The notes under the pieces are model-generated. The model did no database searches and had not been told where the DNA came from. It saw nothing but the letters and a program-made list of their open reading frames with translations. Shown here piece by piece: positions 1 to 11,284 of a stretch of DNA of 64,000 bases. Positions within the stretch are counted from its first letter, which is position 1. Every line of letters starts with the position of its first letter. Origin of the DNA: Rugalucina vietnamica (Eukaryota; Mollusca; Bivalvia; Lucinida; Lucinidae); assembly GCA_964017185.1 (NCBI GenBank), contig OZ024877.1, forward strand, positions 61,282,711-61,346,710, written 5' to 3'. The translations under genes and the position numbers were made by a program.

Positions 1-1080
1 TAAGCTAACAATGACGACATTGATCACAAAGTCACTGGGGCGTGAAATATAGGTCCAGGTCAGTAGGTCAATGTGGGTGCCGAGTCGGGACATCAAGGAG
101 AAGCCATATGCAAGGTTTGATGGTTGTAGGCTTTATAGTTGATGAGATATTAAGGGTTGGCTTCAAAAATGACAAAGTCATTAGAGCACGAAATATAGGT
201 CAAGGTTACTAGGTCAATGTGGGTGCCGAGTCGGGACATCGAGGAGAAGCCATATGCAAGGTTTGATGGTTGTAGGCTTTATAGTTGATGTGATATTAAG
301 TTGGCTTTAAAAATGACAAAGACACTAGCGCACGAAATATAGGTCACGGTCACTAGATCAACGTGGGTGCAAAGTCGGGACATCGAGGAGAAGCCATGTG
401 CAAGGTTTGATGGTTGTAGGCTTTATAATTGATGAGATATTAAGGGTTGGCTTCAAAAATGACACTAGAGCACGAAATATAGGTCAAGGTCACTAGGCGA
501 ATAAGGGTGCTGAGTTGTGACATCGAGGAGAAGTCATATGCAAGGTTTGATGGTTGTAGGCTTTATATGTGATGAGATATTAAGAGTTGGCTTCAAAAAT
601 GACAAAGTCACTAGAGCACGAAATGTAGGTCAAGGTCACTAGATCAATGTGGGTACAAAGTCGGGACATCAAGGAGAAGCCATATGCAAGGTTTGATGGT
701 TGTAGGCTTTATAGTTGATGAGATATTAAGGGTTGGCTTAAAAAATGACAAAGTCACTGGAGCATGAAATATAGGTCAAGGTCAGTAGATCAATGTAGGT
801 GCGGAGTCGGGACATCGAGGAGAAGCCAATATGCAAGGTTTGATGGTTGTAGGCTTTATAGTTGATGAGCTATTAAGGGTTGGCTTCAAAACTGACAAAG
901 TCACTATAGCACGAAATATAGGTCAAGGTCACTCGGTGAATGTGGATGCCGAGTCAGGACATCGAGGAGAAGTCATATGCAAGGTTTGATGGTTGTAGGC
1001 TTTATAGTTGATGAGATATTAAGAGTTGGCTTCAAAAATGACAAAGTCACTAGAGCACGAAATATAGGCCAAGGTCACTA

Positions 1081-4000
1081 CAGTACAGTCCAGGGGGATT
1101 TTCACCAGCCCGCTTAACCCCGCGGACGATTTTTCTGAGCCCCCCCCCCCCCCCCCCCCGCAATCCTGCTCACCTGTCCGCTTAAATTATTGCCGCAAAA
1201 TATTTTAATCCCGCCGCGGATTGCGGCGGATCGGCGGAGGATCCTCCCATTACCTGTATAATCCCACCGCGGGTTTGCGGAGGATTGCCACATAAAAATA
1301 TGACGTCAAAATGATTAACAGCTGACCAATTGCCTAGGTTAACGTTGTGCCTGGTATTGTTATATGAAAATACGATTTATGAGCATTTTCTTATTTTGCG
1401 TGGATCTCGATGTTACAAGCGATATAAGCGACATTTTTCATTGCATCTGTGCAGACTGATCTGCGATAGTCGTTGTCCCTAACCCTGCCTTGTGTCTTTA
1501 TTTTGGTATGTTTTTTTTTCGACTATGGTCTTGCGCTGCGTCTTACTTGGCCAGTTTTCCATAACATAAGATTCATTAGAACATGCTGTGTAGAGACAAA
1601 GTTATGTTTTGCGAATACAAACGTAAGGGCATATGACATAGTGTGAACATCTCCATACCCCAAAACTTATTTTCAAAGCTGTCAGTATCGATTAATATTG
1701 TCTTGGCGAGATTAACTAAATGGGTTATCGACCAGCTTTGTGCCAAATAGTGAAAATTATCAGCTTCTACGAATTAAATGCAAATCATGACTTAGGGTTC
1801 CGTATTGTTAATGCATGTAAAGAGAATCCCCGTTATGCAATGCACAGTGAAAGGACATTATGTGAGCGCGACGTACCGTATTTTTCATGGCATGCTTGTT
1901 ATACGACTTCATTTACTCAATATGATCGTATAACAATTACTTTTAAGAAATAAAACCAGAGGACCATTGGTCCTGAGAACGCTCACCTGAAGCCTGATCT
2001 TGGAGTATTAAGTCATAATGAAATGACCTTGACCTTGAATACTCACACACCTTTATTGACTTCATAAGTTGTCTGCATCTGCAAAGTTTCAGGTCTCAGG
2101 CTGCAATAGTTTCCAAACCCAGTGATTTCTGAGAAAGCCATAATTTTAATTTTGATATTTAAATGACCTTGTGCCAAGGTCAAGACATGACCTTGGCCTT
2201 CAGTAATTACTTACCTTCATTGACTCCATTAGTTGTCTGCATCTAGCAGCTTTCAGGTCTCAGGCTGCAACAGTTTGTTTTTGCATTTTCCCATTTAAAA
2301 GCCTATGTTTCCAAAATTGACCTTGCCGTAAAATAGGTCAAGGTCAACATAGGGTCTTCATTTCAACAAACTATGATGGGCTGGAGTCCCAAATGCTACA
2401 TACCAAGTTTCATGAAAATTGGCCTGTCGGTTCTGGAGAAGAAGATTTTTTAGTGTTTTTTTACCATATATGGGCGTGGCGGCCATCTTGGTCATGTGAC
2501 CTGGATTTTACTATTAAACTTTCGTCTCCCCTACCCATGGATGCTCCACATAAAATTTCGCTTTGATTGGCCAAGCAGTTTCAGAGAAGAAGATCTTTGA
2601 AAAGTGTGTATGGACAACAGACTGGCCAAGGTCGAGAGATGACCTTGACCTATATTATTCACATACCTTCATCCACTCCATTAGTTGTTTGCATCTACCA
2701 CTTTTCAGGCCTCGGGCTGCAATAGTTTTAAAAAAATCCATAGTTTTCACTTCTTCCTATGTAAAAGCCTATGTTTCCAATTTGACCTTGCCGTAAAATA
2801 GGTCAAGGTCATCCAAGGGTCATCATTTTATCAACCTATGATGGGCTAAGGTCCTCGATGCTACATACCAAGTTTCGTGGAAATCGACCCACCGGTTCTG
2901 GAGAAGAAGATTTTTGAGTGGTTTTTACCATATATGGGTGTGGCGGCCATCTTGGTCATGTGACCTGGATTTCGCGATCAAACTTTCGTCTCCCCTACCC
3001 ATGGATGCTCCACATAAAATTTTAATTTTGATTGGCCAAGCAGTTTCAGAGAAGAAGATCTTTGAAAAGTGTGTATGGACAACAGACTGGCCAAGGTCAA
3101 GAGATGACCTTGACCTATATTAATCACATACCTTCATCTACTCCATTAGTTGTTTGCATCTACCACTTTTCAGGCCTCGGGCTGCAATAGTTTTAAAAAA
3201 ATCCATAGTTTTCACTTCTTCCTATGTAAAAGCCTATGTTTCCAATTTGACCTTGCCGTAAAATATGTCAAGGTCATCCAAGGGTCATCATTTTATCAAA
3301 CTAAGATGGGCTGAGGTCTCCAATGCTACATTCCAAGTTTCGTAGAAATCGGCCCACCGGTTCTGGAGAAGAAGATTTTTGAGCGGTTTTTACCATATAT
3401 GGGCGTGGCGGCCATCTTGGTCATGTGACCTGGATTTCGCGATCAAACTTTTGTCTCCCCTACCCATGGATGCTCCAAATAAAATTTCACTTTGATCGGC
3501 CAAGCAGTTTCAGAGAAGAAGATCTTTGAAAAGTGTGTATGGACAACAGACTGGCCAAGGTCAAGAGATGACCTTGACCTATATTAATCATATACCTTCA
3601 TCTACTCAATTAGTTGTTTGCATCTATCACTTTTCAGGCCTCAGGCTGCAATAGTTTTCAAAAAATCCATAGTTTTCACTTTTTCCTATGTAAAAGCCTA
3701 TGTTTCCAAATTTGACCTTGCCGTAAAATAGGTCAAGGTCATCCAAGGGTCATCATTTTATCAAACTATGATGGGCTGAAGTCCCCGATGCTACATGCCA
3801 AGTTTCGTGGAAATCGGCACACCGGTTCTGGAGAAGAAGATTTTTGAAGGGTTTTTACCATATATGGGCGTGGCGGCCATCTTGGTCATGTGATATGGAT
3901 TTTGCGATCAAACTTGAAATGCCACTACCCAAGGAGGCTACACATAAAATTTCAACTAGATCGGCCAAGCGGTTTCAGAGAAGAAGATCTTTGAAATTGT

Positions 4001-4372
4001 GGACGACAGACGACGGACGACGGACGGACGGACGCCGGATCATGGCCATCCTATAAGCTCACCTTGTGAGCCTTCGGCTCAGGTGAGCTAAAAATATATA
4101 CTGGAAATAAACCCCGCCTTCTTTCCTTATTCTGTCTCATCCCACTGCGGGTCCGCGGTGGAAATTAAGCGACAAAAATACAGGTAAGCAGGGACGATAC
4201 AATTTATACCTGTATACCCCGCCGCAAAAACTCCGCGAACCCGCCGTGGAAACTCTGCAAACCCACCGACTAGGGCGTTTCCGCGATGGAAATTAAACTT
4301 TTAATCCTTTTTGTTGCACCCCCCTCTCCGCGGGGTTGGGCGGGCTGGTGAAAATCCCCCTGGACTGTACTG
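1081..4372. mobile_element. Non-autonomous DNA transposon with TIRs and TA target duplication (Tc1/mariner-like)
   Basis: The ends are inverted copies starting CAGTACAGTCCAGGGGGATT. The match is perfect for 33 bp and extends to about 45 bp with two mismatches. The element is flanked by TA at 1079-1080 and 4373-4374, and the neighbouring satellite monomers show the empty site with a single TA. Subterminal DNA on both sides is GC-rich with repeated CCGCGG words, and a poly-C run sits at 1141-1160. Length is 3292 bp. No transposase can be recognised; a 77-codon ORF at 1720-1953 matches nothing I know. TA duplication fits the IS630/Tc1/mariner group, but the superfamily is inferred from that alone. 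Confidence 0.85.
1958..4092 (+). mobile_element. Nested Helentron-like non-autonomous element with 465-bp tandem repeats
   Basis: The core is about four tandem units of 465 bp. The word TATGGGCGTGGC or a one-base variant recurs at 2469, 2933, 3398 and 3863. The right end has a short GACGGACG tract and then a strong stem-loop at about 4050-4085 (AGCTCACC paired with GGTGAGCT, TTC loop) followed by AAAAAT. The left end carries the small palindrome GGACCATTGGTCC and the word GCTCACCTGA, which is inverse to the right terminus. Bivalve Helentron-associated elements are known to combine a tandem core with a 3' stem-loop. No Rep/helicase is present. Confidence 0.6.
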
Positions 4373-5185
4373 TAGGTGAATGTGGGTGCCGAGTCAGGAC
4401 ATCGAGGAGAAGTCATATGCAAGGTTTGATGGTTGTAGGCTTTATAGTTGATGAGATATTAAGGGTTGGCTTCAAAAATGACAAAGTCACTAGAGCACGA
4501 AATATAGGTCAAGGTCACTCGGTGAATGTGGAAGCCGAGCCAGGACATCGAGGAGAAGTCATATGCAAGGTTTGATGGTTGTAGGCTTTATAGTTGATGA
4601 GATATTAAGAGTTGGCTTTAAAAATGACAAAGTCACTAGAGCACGAAATATAGGTCAAGGTCACTACGTGAATGTGGGTGCCGAGTCGGGACATCGAGGA
4701 GAAGTCATATGCAAGGTTTGATGGTTGTAGGCTTTATAGTTGATGAGATATTAAGAGTTGGCTTCAAAAATGACAAAGTCACTAGAGCACGAAATATAGG
4801 TCAAGGTCACTAGATCAATGTGGGTGCAAAGTCAGGACATCAAGGAGAAGCCATATGCAAGGTTTGATGGTTGTAGACTTTATAGTTGATATGATATTAA
4901 GGGTTGGCTTAAAAAATGACAAAGTCACTGGAGCATGAAATATAGGTCAAGGTCAGTAGGTAAATGTGGGTGCCGAGTCGGGACATCGAGGAGAAGCCAT
5001 ATGCAAGGTTTGATGGTTGTAGGCTTTATAGTTGATGAGATATTAAGGGTTGGATTCAAAAATGACAAAGTCACTGGAGCATGAAATAGAGGTCAAGGTC
5101 AGAAGGTCAATGTAGGTGCCGAGTCTGGACATCAAGGAGAAGCCTTATGTAAGGTTTGACAGTTCTAGGCTTTACAGTTGATGAG

Positions 5186-5462
5186 AAACTAACACAGCAT
5201 CTGAGCATTGTACAAAGGTGTTCTAGATATCGACCTCTAGCCCCGCCCCCAGGCACGACCCCACGGGTCCTTTCACACTAAATCACAGAGGACCCTTATA
5301 TGCAGCAATGTATATGAATGATTTCTGGTCAGTGACTATCAAGATATAACAATTTTAAAAACTTTAATCGAAAGTGTGACGCGGACGCAAATGTAAACGT
5401 AAATGGGGATGACCTAGGTGACAACAATAGCTCTGTGCACTTCGTGCAGGCGAGCTAAAAAT
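5186..5462 (+). mobile_element. Tail with terminal stem-loop following the satellite array
   Basis: After the last decayed 146-bp monomer a unique tail leads to a stem-loop at about 5431-5457 (AGCTC..GTGCAC-TTC-GTGC..GAGCT) followed by AAAAAT. Bases 5311-5462 match 28769-28920 in reverse orientation, so this is a dispersed repeat end. The arrangement satellite core, tail, stem-loop is that of a non-autonomous Helentron-like element, which would make the satellite its internal array. Confidence 0.6.
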
Positions 5463-6072
5463 GGAAAGTTTACTATTTCAAAATCAAAGTCATCGCGTTT
5501 ATCATAAATCTTAGACGAAATAAATCCAATTGCGATAGAAAGATGTAAATCCAAAAGTGGGCTTCGGTAGATGGAATCTGGTTTGTTTTGGCCCTGGGTT
5601 GTTTTGGCCCTGGGTCATTTCAGCCTTAGACATTCCGGCCTGGATTGTTGCTGCCAATTTTTTGGGTTGGTTGTTTTGGCCTTGATAGGTGGGTCTTTTC
5701 GGCCTGGAGTCATTTCACCGAAAGTATATATCTCTTCTCTGAGACAATACTTATAACTTGCAGTTCGCAATTGTTAAGCGTGAGTGCATTTACTGTGTTC
5801 TTATGGTGACAGCACATTTGTGAAAGAATGTGGTTCATTTGCGCACACAATTTTATGCATCCCTGTAGCCTTGCAAAAACCAACTGAATGGTTTACTAGC
5901 CTCATTATATAACATATATATCTAAAATAAAGCATAGTATATGGTTGAAACCTTTATATATGCCTCATATAACTTATATGGTTGAAAAAAAGGCTGAAAC
6001 AACTCACTGAAATTGGCTGAAACAACCTAGGACCAAAACGACTGAGACCACCCAGGCTGAAAAAACTTTGAA
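5463..6072. repeat. Foldback of TTTTGGCC / GGCCGAAACGACT words
   Basis: At 5577-5720 the strand repeats TTGTTTTGGCCCTGG-type words. At 5990-6072 and again at 6345-6400 the complementary sense appears (GGCTGAAACAAC, GGCCGAAACGACTC). The two sides can pair as an imperfect foldback, and the SINE at 6073-6346 sits in the right arm. The 61-codon ORF at 5571-5756 is a translation of this low-complexity arm. Confidence 0.45.
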
Positions 6073-6346
6073 CGACTCCCTTCGTGTCATTTGCAGGCAT
6101 GTATGTATGTATGTTATAGTGTTCCGCCGCTGACTTATCGGCGCACTTCGGCGCATGACAAGATACAGTGCGCCGTCCTTTGGATCAGGATGTTAACTGG
6201 AGGACCCCTGTACAGGGACAGTCATCCCCTGTGCAGGTATATGATCCCTACACAGGTTCTATCCCCATGCATGTAGGCTCACCTTGTAAAAACACCGGAG
6301 TGTACAATGTACAATTCCCAAGAATAATCAGATATTGATTGGTTCA
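6073..6346 (+). mobile_element. SINE copy 1 (tRNA head missing)
   Basis: This shares with 37100-37441 the body that begins at CTTCGTGTCATTTGCAGG, passes CAGTGCGCCGTCCTT and CCCTACACAGGTTCTATCC, and ends in an ATTGATTG tail. It lacks the tRNA-like head and has an extra 60-bp stretch near its start. Confidence 0.8.
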
Positions 6347-6690
6347 AGCCAAGGCCGAAACGACTCACTGCCGAAACGACCCGTTACCACCGGACGACCA
6401 GAATCGTTCTGCTATACTCACAGTGGTGGGGGCAGGGTAGTTTGCTTACAATTACCCAGCGTTTCCTTGTTTAACTTGTCTTTTTACCTGTCTGTCAGTC
6501 TGTGTATTATCATGAGAACAGTGGTTCGATTCTTGAAATAATAAGACAACCACGACCGAAAGCATTGATATCTATAAGTGCAACTGCATATACATGCAAC
6601 TCCATTTTGATAACGGGTCGTTTCGTGCGTGAGTATGTAGTCTACAGCTACATCTACACTTGTAACGTGTTGGTAACAATAGGAAGATAG
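6347..6690. other. No gene recognised
   Basis: Apart from the foldback words up to about 6400 I see no coding signal, RNA gene or clear repeat. The ORFs here are short and composition-driven. Confidence 0.5.
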
Positions 6691-7475
6691 TATTTTAACG
6701 CGAAGAAGTGTTACGTAATGAGTATAAACTGCAAATCAACACGCTTCTATACCCTCTGTGACCACATCCTAAAACAAGTTGAAGAAAACCCATACATGTA
6801 CCTCGGACTCACTCTCGCTGAAAATCTGAAATGGTCATCCCACATCACAAAAATTACCAAAAAGGCAACGACTACTCTGAACTTTTTAAGACGAAATCTC
6901 AGCATAGATATCCCTGGTGCGCTCTATCTTGGATTACGGATCAATCCTTTGGGACCCTTATCTGAAACAGGACGTTGAAAAACTTGAAAATGTACAAAAG
7001 CAAGCAGCCCGCTTTATTACAGGGGATTATAGAACGCGAGAAGAGGGCTGTGTCACCGGCATGCTTCAGTCATTAGAACTATCATCCCTGGAAAATCGTC
7101 GCTCTTCAAACAGGCTTATATTCATGTTCAAGATGGGTTAGTGCCGGCTATACCTCCTAGTGAATTCCTAAAACCCGTGAAAGAAAAACGCCAAGTGAAA
7201 GTGAAAAGATTTGAAAACTGTGAAACAACAAACATTTTAGATAGGCACGCATCAAAAAAACAACAGAAGCAGTAAAGCATTGTAAAATTGAGCGGTTAAA
7301 ACATTCATTCTTCGTCAGAACAGTCGTGGAGTGGAACCACCTGGATACAGCAACAGTGCGCTCAGAGACGGTTGAGAGCTTCAAACAGGCCCTCCCACAT
7401 TATTAATGCGCTCTCTCCCCGGTGTGTTATGCTGAACAAGCCCTACACCGTAAAGATACAGATACAGATACAGAA
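6690..7475 (+). pseudogene. 5'-truncated LINE, C-terminal part of the RT ORF
   Basis: The translation shows the conserved region after the RT core: LGLTLAENLKWSSHI, then in a shifted frame ILDYGSILWDP and KQAARFITGDY. The C-terminal block around SFKQALPHY falls in a third frame near 7380. There is a frameshift at about 6910-6920 and further frame loss after 7141. The 3' end is a short (ACAGAT)n tail at 7449-7475, typical of CR1/jockey-group LINEs. It is the same family as the minus-strand copy in 13987-26830. Confidence 0.85.
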
Positions 7476-7775
7476 GACAGGACAGAAAAAGCAAATGAGT
7501 GGATCACCATACAGGTACCCGAGGGGGGACCACAAAGGCCAGTACAGTGTCAACTGTTGGAAATTGCTCAAGACCACTGCCTATCCCAAGTTTTGAATGT
7601 TCGCACCCGTAATGACAAGACCCTTGATCTGTTACTCACTAACTTTCCATCCCCGGTTAACCGCGTAAAAGGGATGCCCCCGATCGGTAAGGCAGATCTG
7701 AATCTGAATCTGAATAGTTTACTGGTGACACGCCAAATGACATTATTTCACCAGGGGGTTCGGATGGGGGAGAAA

Positions 7776-10158
7776 TTAGTCCCTTGAACGCACAAGTGAA
7801 GCGAACTTGGACACACAGTCATCAGACATTTCAGCAGAGGAGATAAGTGAATTAGGGAGGTTATTCCAGACCCTGATAGTCTGTGGAAAGAAACCACTTT
7901 TGTACGCTTCTTTGCAAGCTGAAGGTATCTGAAAGGCCAAAGAGTGTTGATTTCTACAACGCCTATTCTTTGGGATAAGGTCATCTGTGGGTATTCTGGC
8001 TTTACCCTTTAGACCTTTGTATAGCAATATAAGTCTGCTATCCTTCCTCCTTTTCATAAGAGATTAATTCCCATTTCAGTTGACCTAAAATGCCAGTCAT
8101 GCTCCCAGTTTCAAAAACATAATTTCCCGTCACAAACCTTGCCACACGATTTTGGACCTTTTCCAGTTCTTCCTGGAGGCCATGAGTGTGAGGGTCCCAA
8201 ACTGAGCTTCCATATTCCAAGACCGGCGGCACCAGTCCTTTATTAGCTGCTTCTTTCACATCTGGGGGACAAGAATACAATTTTCTCCTCAAGAATCCGA
8301 GAGTTCTGTTAGCCTTTGTACAAACATTGGAAATATGAGTATTCCATTTCAAATCATTTGTGATAGTTACACCAAGGTACTTTATGCTTTTTCAACGTTT
8401 TCCAGTACAGTGCCCTCAAGGGTGTAGTTAGCCTGTATCTTACTAGACCGTTTATTTGTCAGCTGCATCATGTTGCATTTGACGGGTTGAAATCTCATTC
8501 CCCATTTCCTAGCCCAACTGCCTAAACGATCAATGTCTCTCTGAAGTTCAATGTATCCTCTTCATTCTTGACTTCACGATAGCAAACACAATCATCAGCA
8601 AAGAGTCTTATTTCAGACTCAATGTCTGCTGAGATGTCATTTATATACAAGGAAAACAGCAAGGGGCCGAGAACGGTGCCCGAGGGGACACCCGACACAA
8701 CTGGAGCCCAATCCGATTTAATACCATTAACCACTACCCTTTGTTGCCTGAAACAAAGGAAAGCATTTATCAAATTCAGTGTTGTTCCACCTATTCCATA
8801 GCTAAAGAATTTGCTTTTAAGGAGTTCGTGGGGAGGAGTATCGAAAGCCTTTTCAAAATCGAGTATAAAAGTGTCGACCTGGCTTTTTTTTGTCTAAGAT
8901 TTTGGCCCAGTCATTTATCACTGCAGTCAACTGAGTTTCACAGCTATGCTATTTCCTAAATGCGTGTTGCCTGTCCGACAAGAGTTCATGTTCATCAAGA
9001 TGGACCATAATATTTGAGCATACAATATGTTCAAGAAGCTTACAAGGAATGCATGTCAAAGAAACAGAGCGGTGACCTGTCGCCCTTCTTAAACAGGGGA
9101 CAAATATTAGCAAGAGACCATTCTTTAGGAATTTCACCTGTATCAATTGACTGCTGGAAGAGATGGGCGAATGTCGGCCCTAATTCCATAGCCAGTTCCT
9201 TTAGGACTCTGGGATGAAGCTCATCAGGCCCTAAGGCTTTAGACGGGTTTAGACCTTTGAGAAGTTTGGTCACCCCTTCCTTTGTGACCACAATATCATG
9301 CATGAATGGGGCAGATCTATCCATAAGAGGGACCTGTTTGTATTCACTTTTAGTGAAAACATCCGAGAACTGACCATTAAATTCTTCCGCCTTCTCAAAT
9401 TCGGATTGTGCAATTCCACTTCCATTTCTCTTTTTCAACGGGGGAATACCTTGGGTATCTTTTTTTTGACTGTTTATGTACCTGTAAAAATCTCTAGGAT
9501 TAGCCTTAACATCTCCTACCAAGTTGTTCACGTAAAGATCATGCTGCTTCCTGATGTCAGCTTTTATCTCTTTCGGTAAAGATTCAAATTTAGATCTAAA
9601 TTTTGCACTACCAGTCTTTTTAGCTTTTGCATGAGTTGCATTTTTTTCTGCGAATCTTCCTCCTTATTTCAGGTGTTATCCAAGGGACAGAGGAAACTGA
9701 GCGACTAGTTTTGAGGGGATATGTTTATCTGCCGATTCCTGAATAACCGATGTAATGAGATTGAAATTTTCCTGGACCGACCGAGTATCTGAGTAACCGT
9801 TGAAGTATCTTTCCTTTGCAAATTTAAGTGTTTCTGCTCTCATAGATTCATAGTCACCTTTCTGATAACGATACACTTTTCTCCTAGGTTTCTTTATAGG
9901 GGGGATAGCAATTTTCAAAGTGCCAGAAACAATGTCATGATCACTGAGCTTATCTGGGGAATGAATGTCTGCAAACTGACCAGGAAGAGAGGTCAAAATT
10001 AAGTCCAAAGTATTTCTTTCTCTGGTGGGGAAATTGACTAATTGTTCCAAACCATGGTCATTCATGATATCTATCAAAATCTGACCCTCCGTCTGACTCA
10101 AAGATGACCCAGATTTGCTGAGTCTGTCCGACCATACAATATCTCTAGTTGAAATCAC
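7776..10158 (-). pseudogene. LINE ORF, endonuclease end, RT and C-terminus in broken frames
   Basis: The pieces in minus-strand order are: 9676-10158, endonuclease end; 9040-9531, RT start with LNPSKALGPDELHPRVLKEL; 8949-9146, SVSLTCIPCKLLEHIV; 8522-8773, SGVPSGTVLGPLLFSLYIND and the catalytic FADD; 8038-8352, VLEYGSSVWDP; and 7776-8057, the C-terminal block SGFFPQTIRVWNNLPNSL. Frames change between these pieces and stops occur, for instance near 8780-8945 and 8360-8520. All canonical RT blocks are recognisable, so the decay is by small changes rather than deletion. Confidence 0.85.
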
Positions 10159-11284
10159 CTAAAACGTGAATTAAGGGGGGTTTGTTGCCTTTATTAATAT
10201 TTTTGATTTTGTCAAGCTGTTCTCTAAATAAATTGTCAAACTTTTCCAGGGAATTCAATAAGTCATTTCCATTGTCCGATACTGGTAAATGACCATCGAC
10301 AGGTGGTCGATACCAGCTAGCCACAAAGTGAGTTTTCTTATTTACAAAAAGTTTGACCCAAACTGACTCTGAGTCATTGTCCAATTCTGTGAGGGGCATG
10401 TGTGGGATGTCCTTGTGCACAAGAAGCATAACACCACCACCATTTAAGGTTCTATCCTTTCTGTACACGCTGTATGGAAAAGATTCCTGAAATAATTCAG
10501 ATGTTAATATGGAATTGTCAATTTTTGTCTCCTGAATCGCCAAAATCTGAGATTGATGAAAATCAATGAAGGCCAACAACTCAAGTTTTTTGCCTCTTAT
10601 ACTGTTTATGTTGATACTGGAAAATTTCAGACCACAAATAAAACTGTTTTTGCTAGTCAAGGTTTCAGTGGACTTAGTTTCATGACCTTTTGCAAGTAAG
10701 TCAAACCTATTTTCACTTTCCAAGTTAAGCTGTTCATTGAAAAAAGAGTCTGAGAAATTGAAAAAGTCACATTTTGGGCAAATCCATGTACAGTTTGAGT
10801 TTTGCATCGTTTCATACACTGAGTCTGACATAAAGAACAGTTTATTGTGCACCCACATTTCACATTTGTCACACTGGACAGCCTTATGGGAATTCAAAAC
10901 AGCACCACTGCATAGGCTGCACTCAGCTTTGCAGTTTGAACAATACCAAGAATCATTACCCGACTCAATCTTTTGTAACTCAACGGGACCAAGATTTACG
11001 CAAGACGCATGGAAGCGTTTATCGCAATCTTCACATTTAACTGCTTTCTCGGCCGCCTTGCAATACTTCTTGCACGTGCGGCACTGGAACCTGGGGCCTG
11101 GGTTCATTTCGATATCTCCAGCCAAAATAATAAGAATCAACAAGTTTGTTCCCTTTGAAGGGTTGAAACTGCGTAATCCTTCGGAGCCTCTTCGGTTACC
11201 AATTTTCCTTGTGAAGGCCAAACTCTGAGCAATTCCACCAACTGATTTTCCAAATCCTATACTACAGTCCTGGTTTGCATCCAA
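10145..11284 (-). pseudogene. LINE ORF, N-terminal part: 2A-like motif, PHD fingers, endonuclease start
   Basis: This is the 379-codon open part of the LINE protein. Residues 48-64 read LLILIILAGDIEMNPGP, a 2A-like ribosome-skipping motif. Residues about 67-120 form a PHD-type finger (CxxC..CxxC..HxxC..WYCSNC). About 121-170 is a second finger whose HxxC cysteine reads Leu, so that zinc site looks damaged. From about 215 comes the endonuclease: SSININSIRGKK, IQETK, and LGDFN at the end. The frame is then lost and the endonuclease continues in 9676-10158 with LDLILTSLPG and SDHD. An upstream ORF at 11262-11462 overlaps in another frame, so the true start could be 11462 with one frameshift. PHD fingers in such LINEs are thought to bind chromatin or nucleic acid. 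Confidence 0.85.
11093..11143 (-). other. 2A-like translational recoding motif
   Basis: The codons for LLILIILAGDIEMNPGP match the D(V/I)ExNPGP core with the Leu-rich helix that precedes it. In known 2A sequences the ribosome fails to join Gly to the last Pro, releasing the upstream peptide and continuing from Pro. Here that would separate a leader of about 63 residues from the PHD-endonuclease-RT protein. Such motifs are established in several invertebrate LINEs. Confidence 0.85.

Larger units (their letters stand above)
1..5185. repeat. 146-bp tandem satellite array, interrupted once
   Basis: Thirteen monomers can be anchored on the word AAG(C/T)CATATG at about 101, 247, 391, 531, 677, 823, 970 and then 4410, 4556, 4702, 4848, 4994 and 5140. 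The spacing is 146 bp almost throughout, with 140 and 144 in two early units. The array runs off the left edge of the window and decays after about 5180. Removing the inserted transposon at 1081-4372 plus its 2-bp duplication restores an exact 146-bp step from 970 to 4410. ORFs predicted here are repeat noise. Confidence 0.95.

Noticed and set aside
1-1080. Regular repeats that could be taken for a CRISPR array
   Set aside because: The repeat is the whole 146-bp unit without unique spacers, in a eukaryotic setting.
10737-11228. 163-codon plus-strand ORF
   Set aside because: Antisense shadow of the LINE PHD/endonuclease region.
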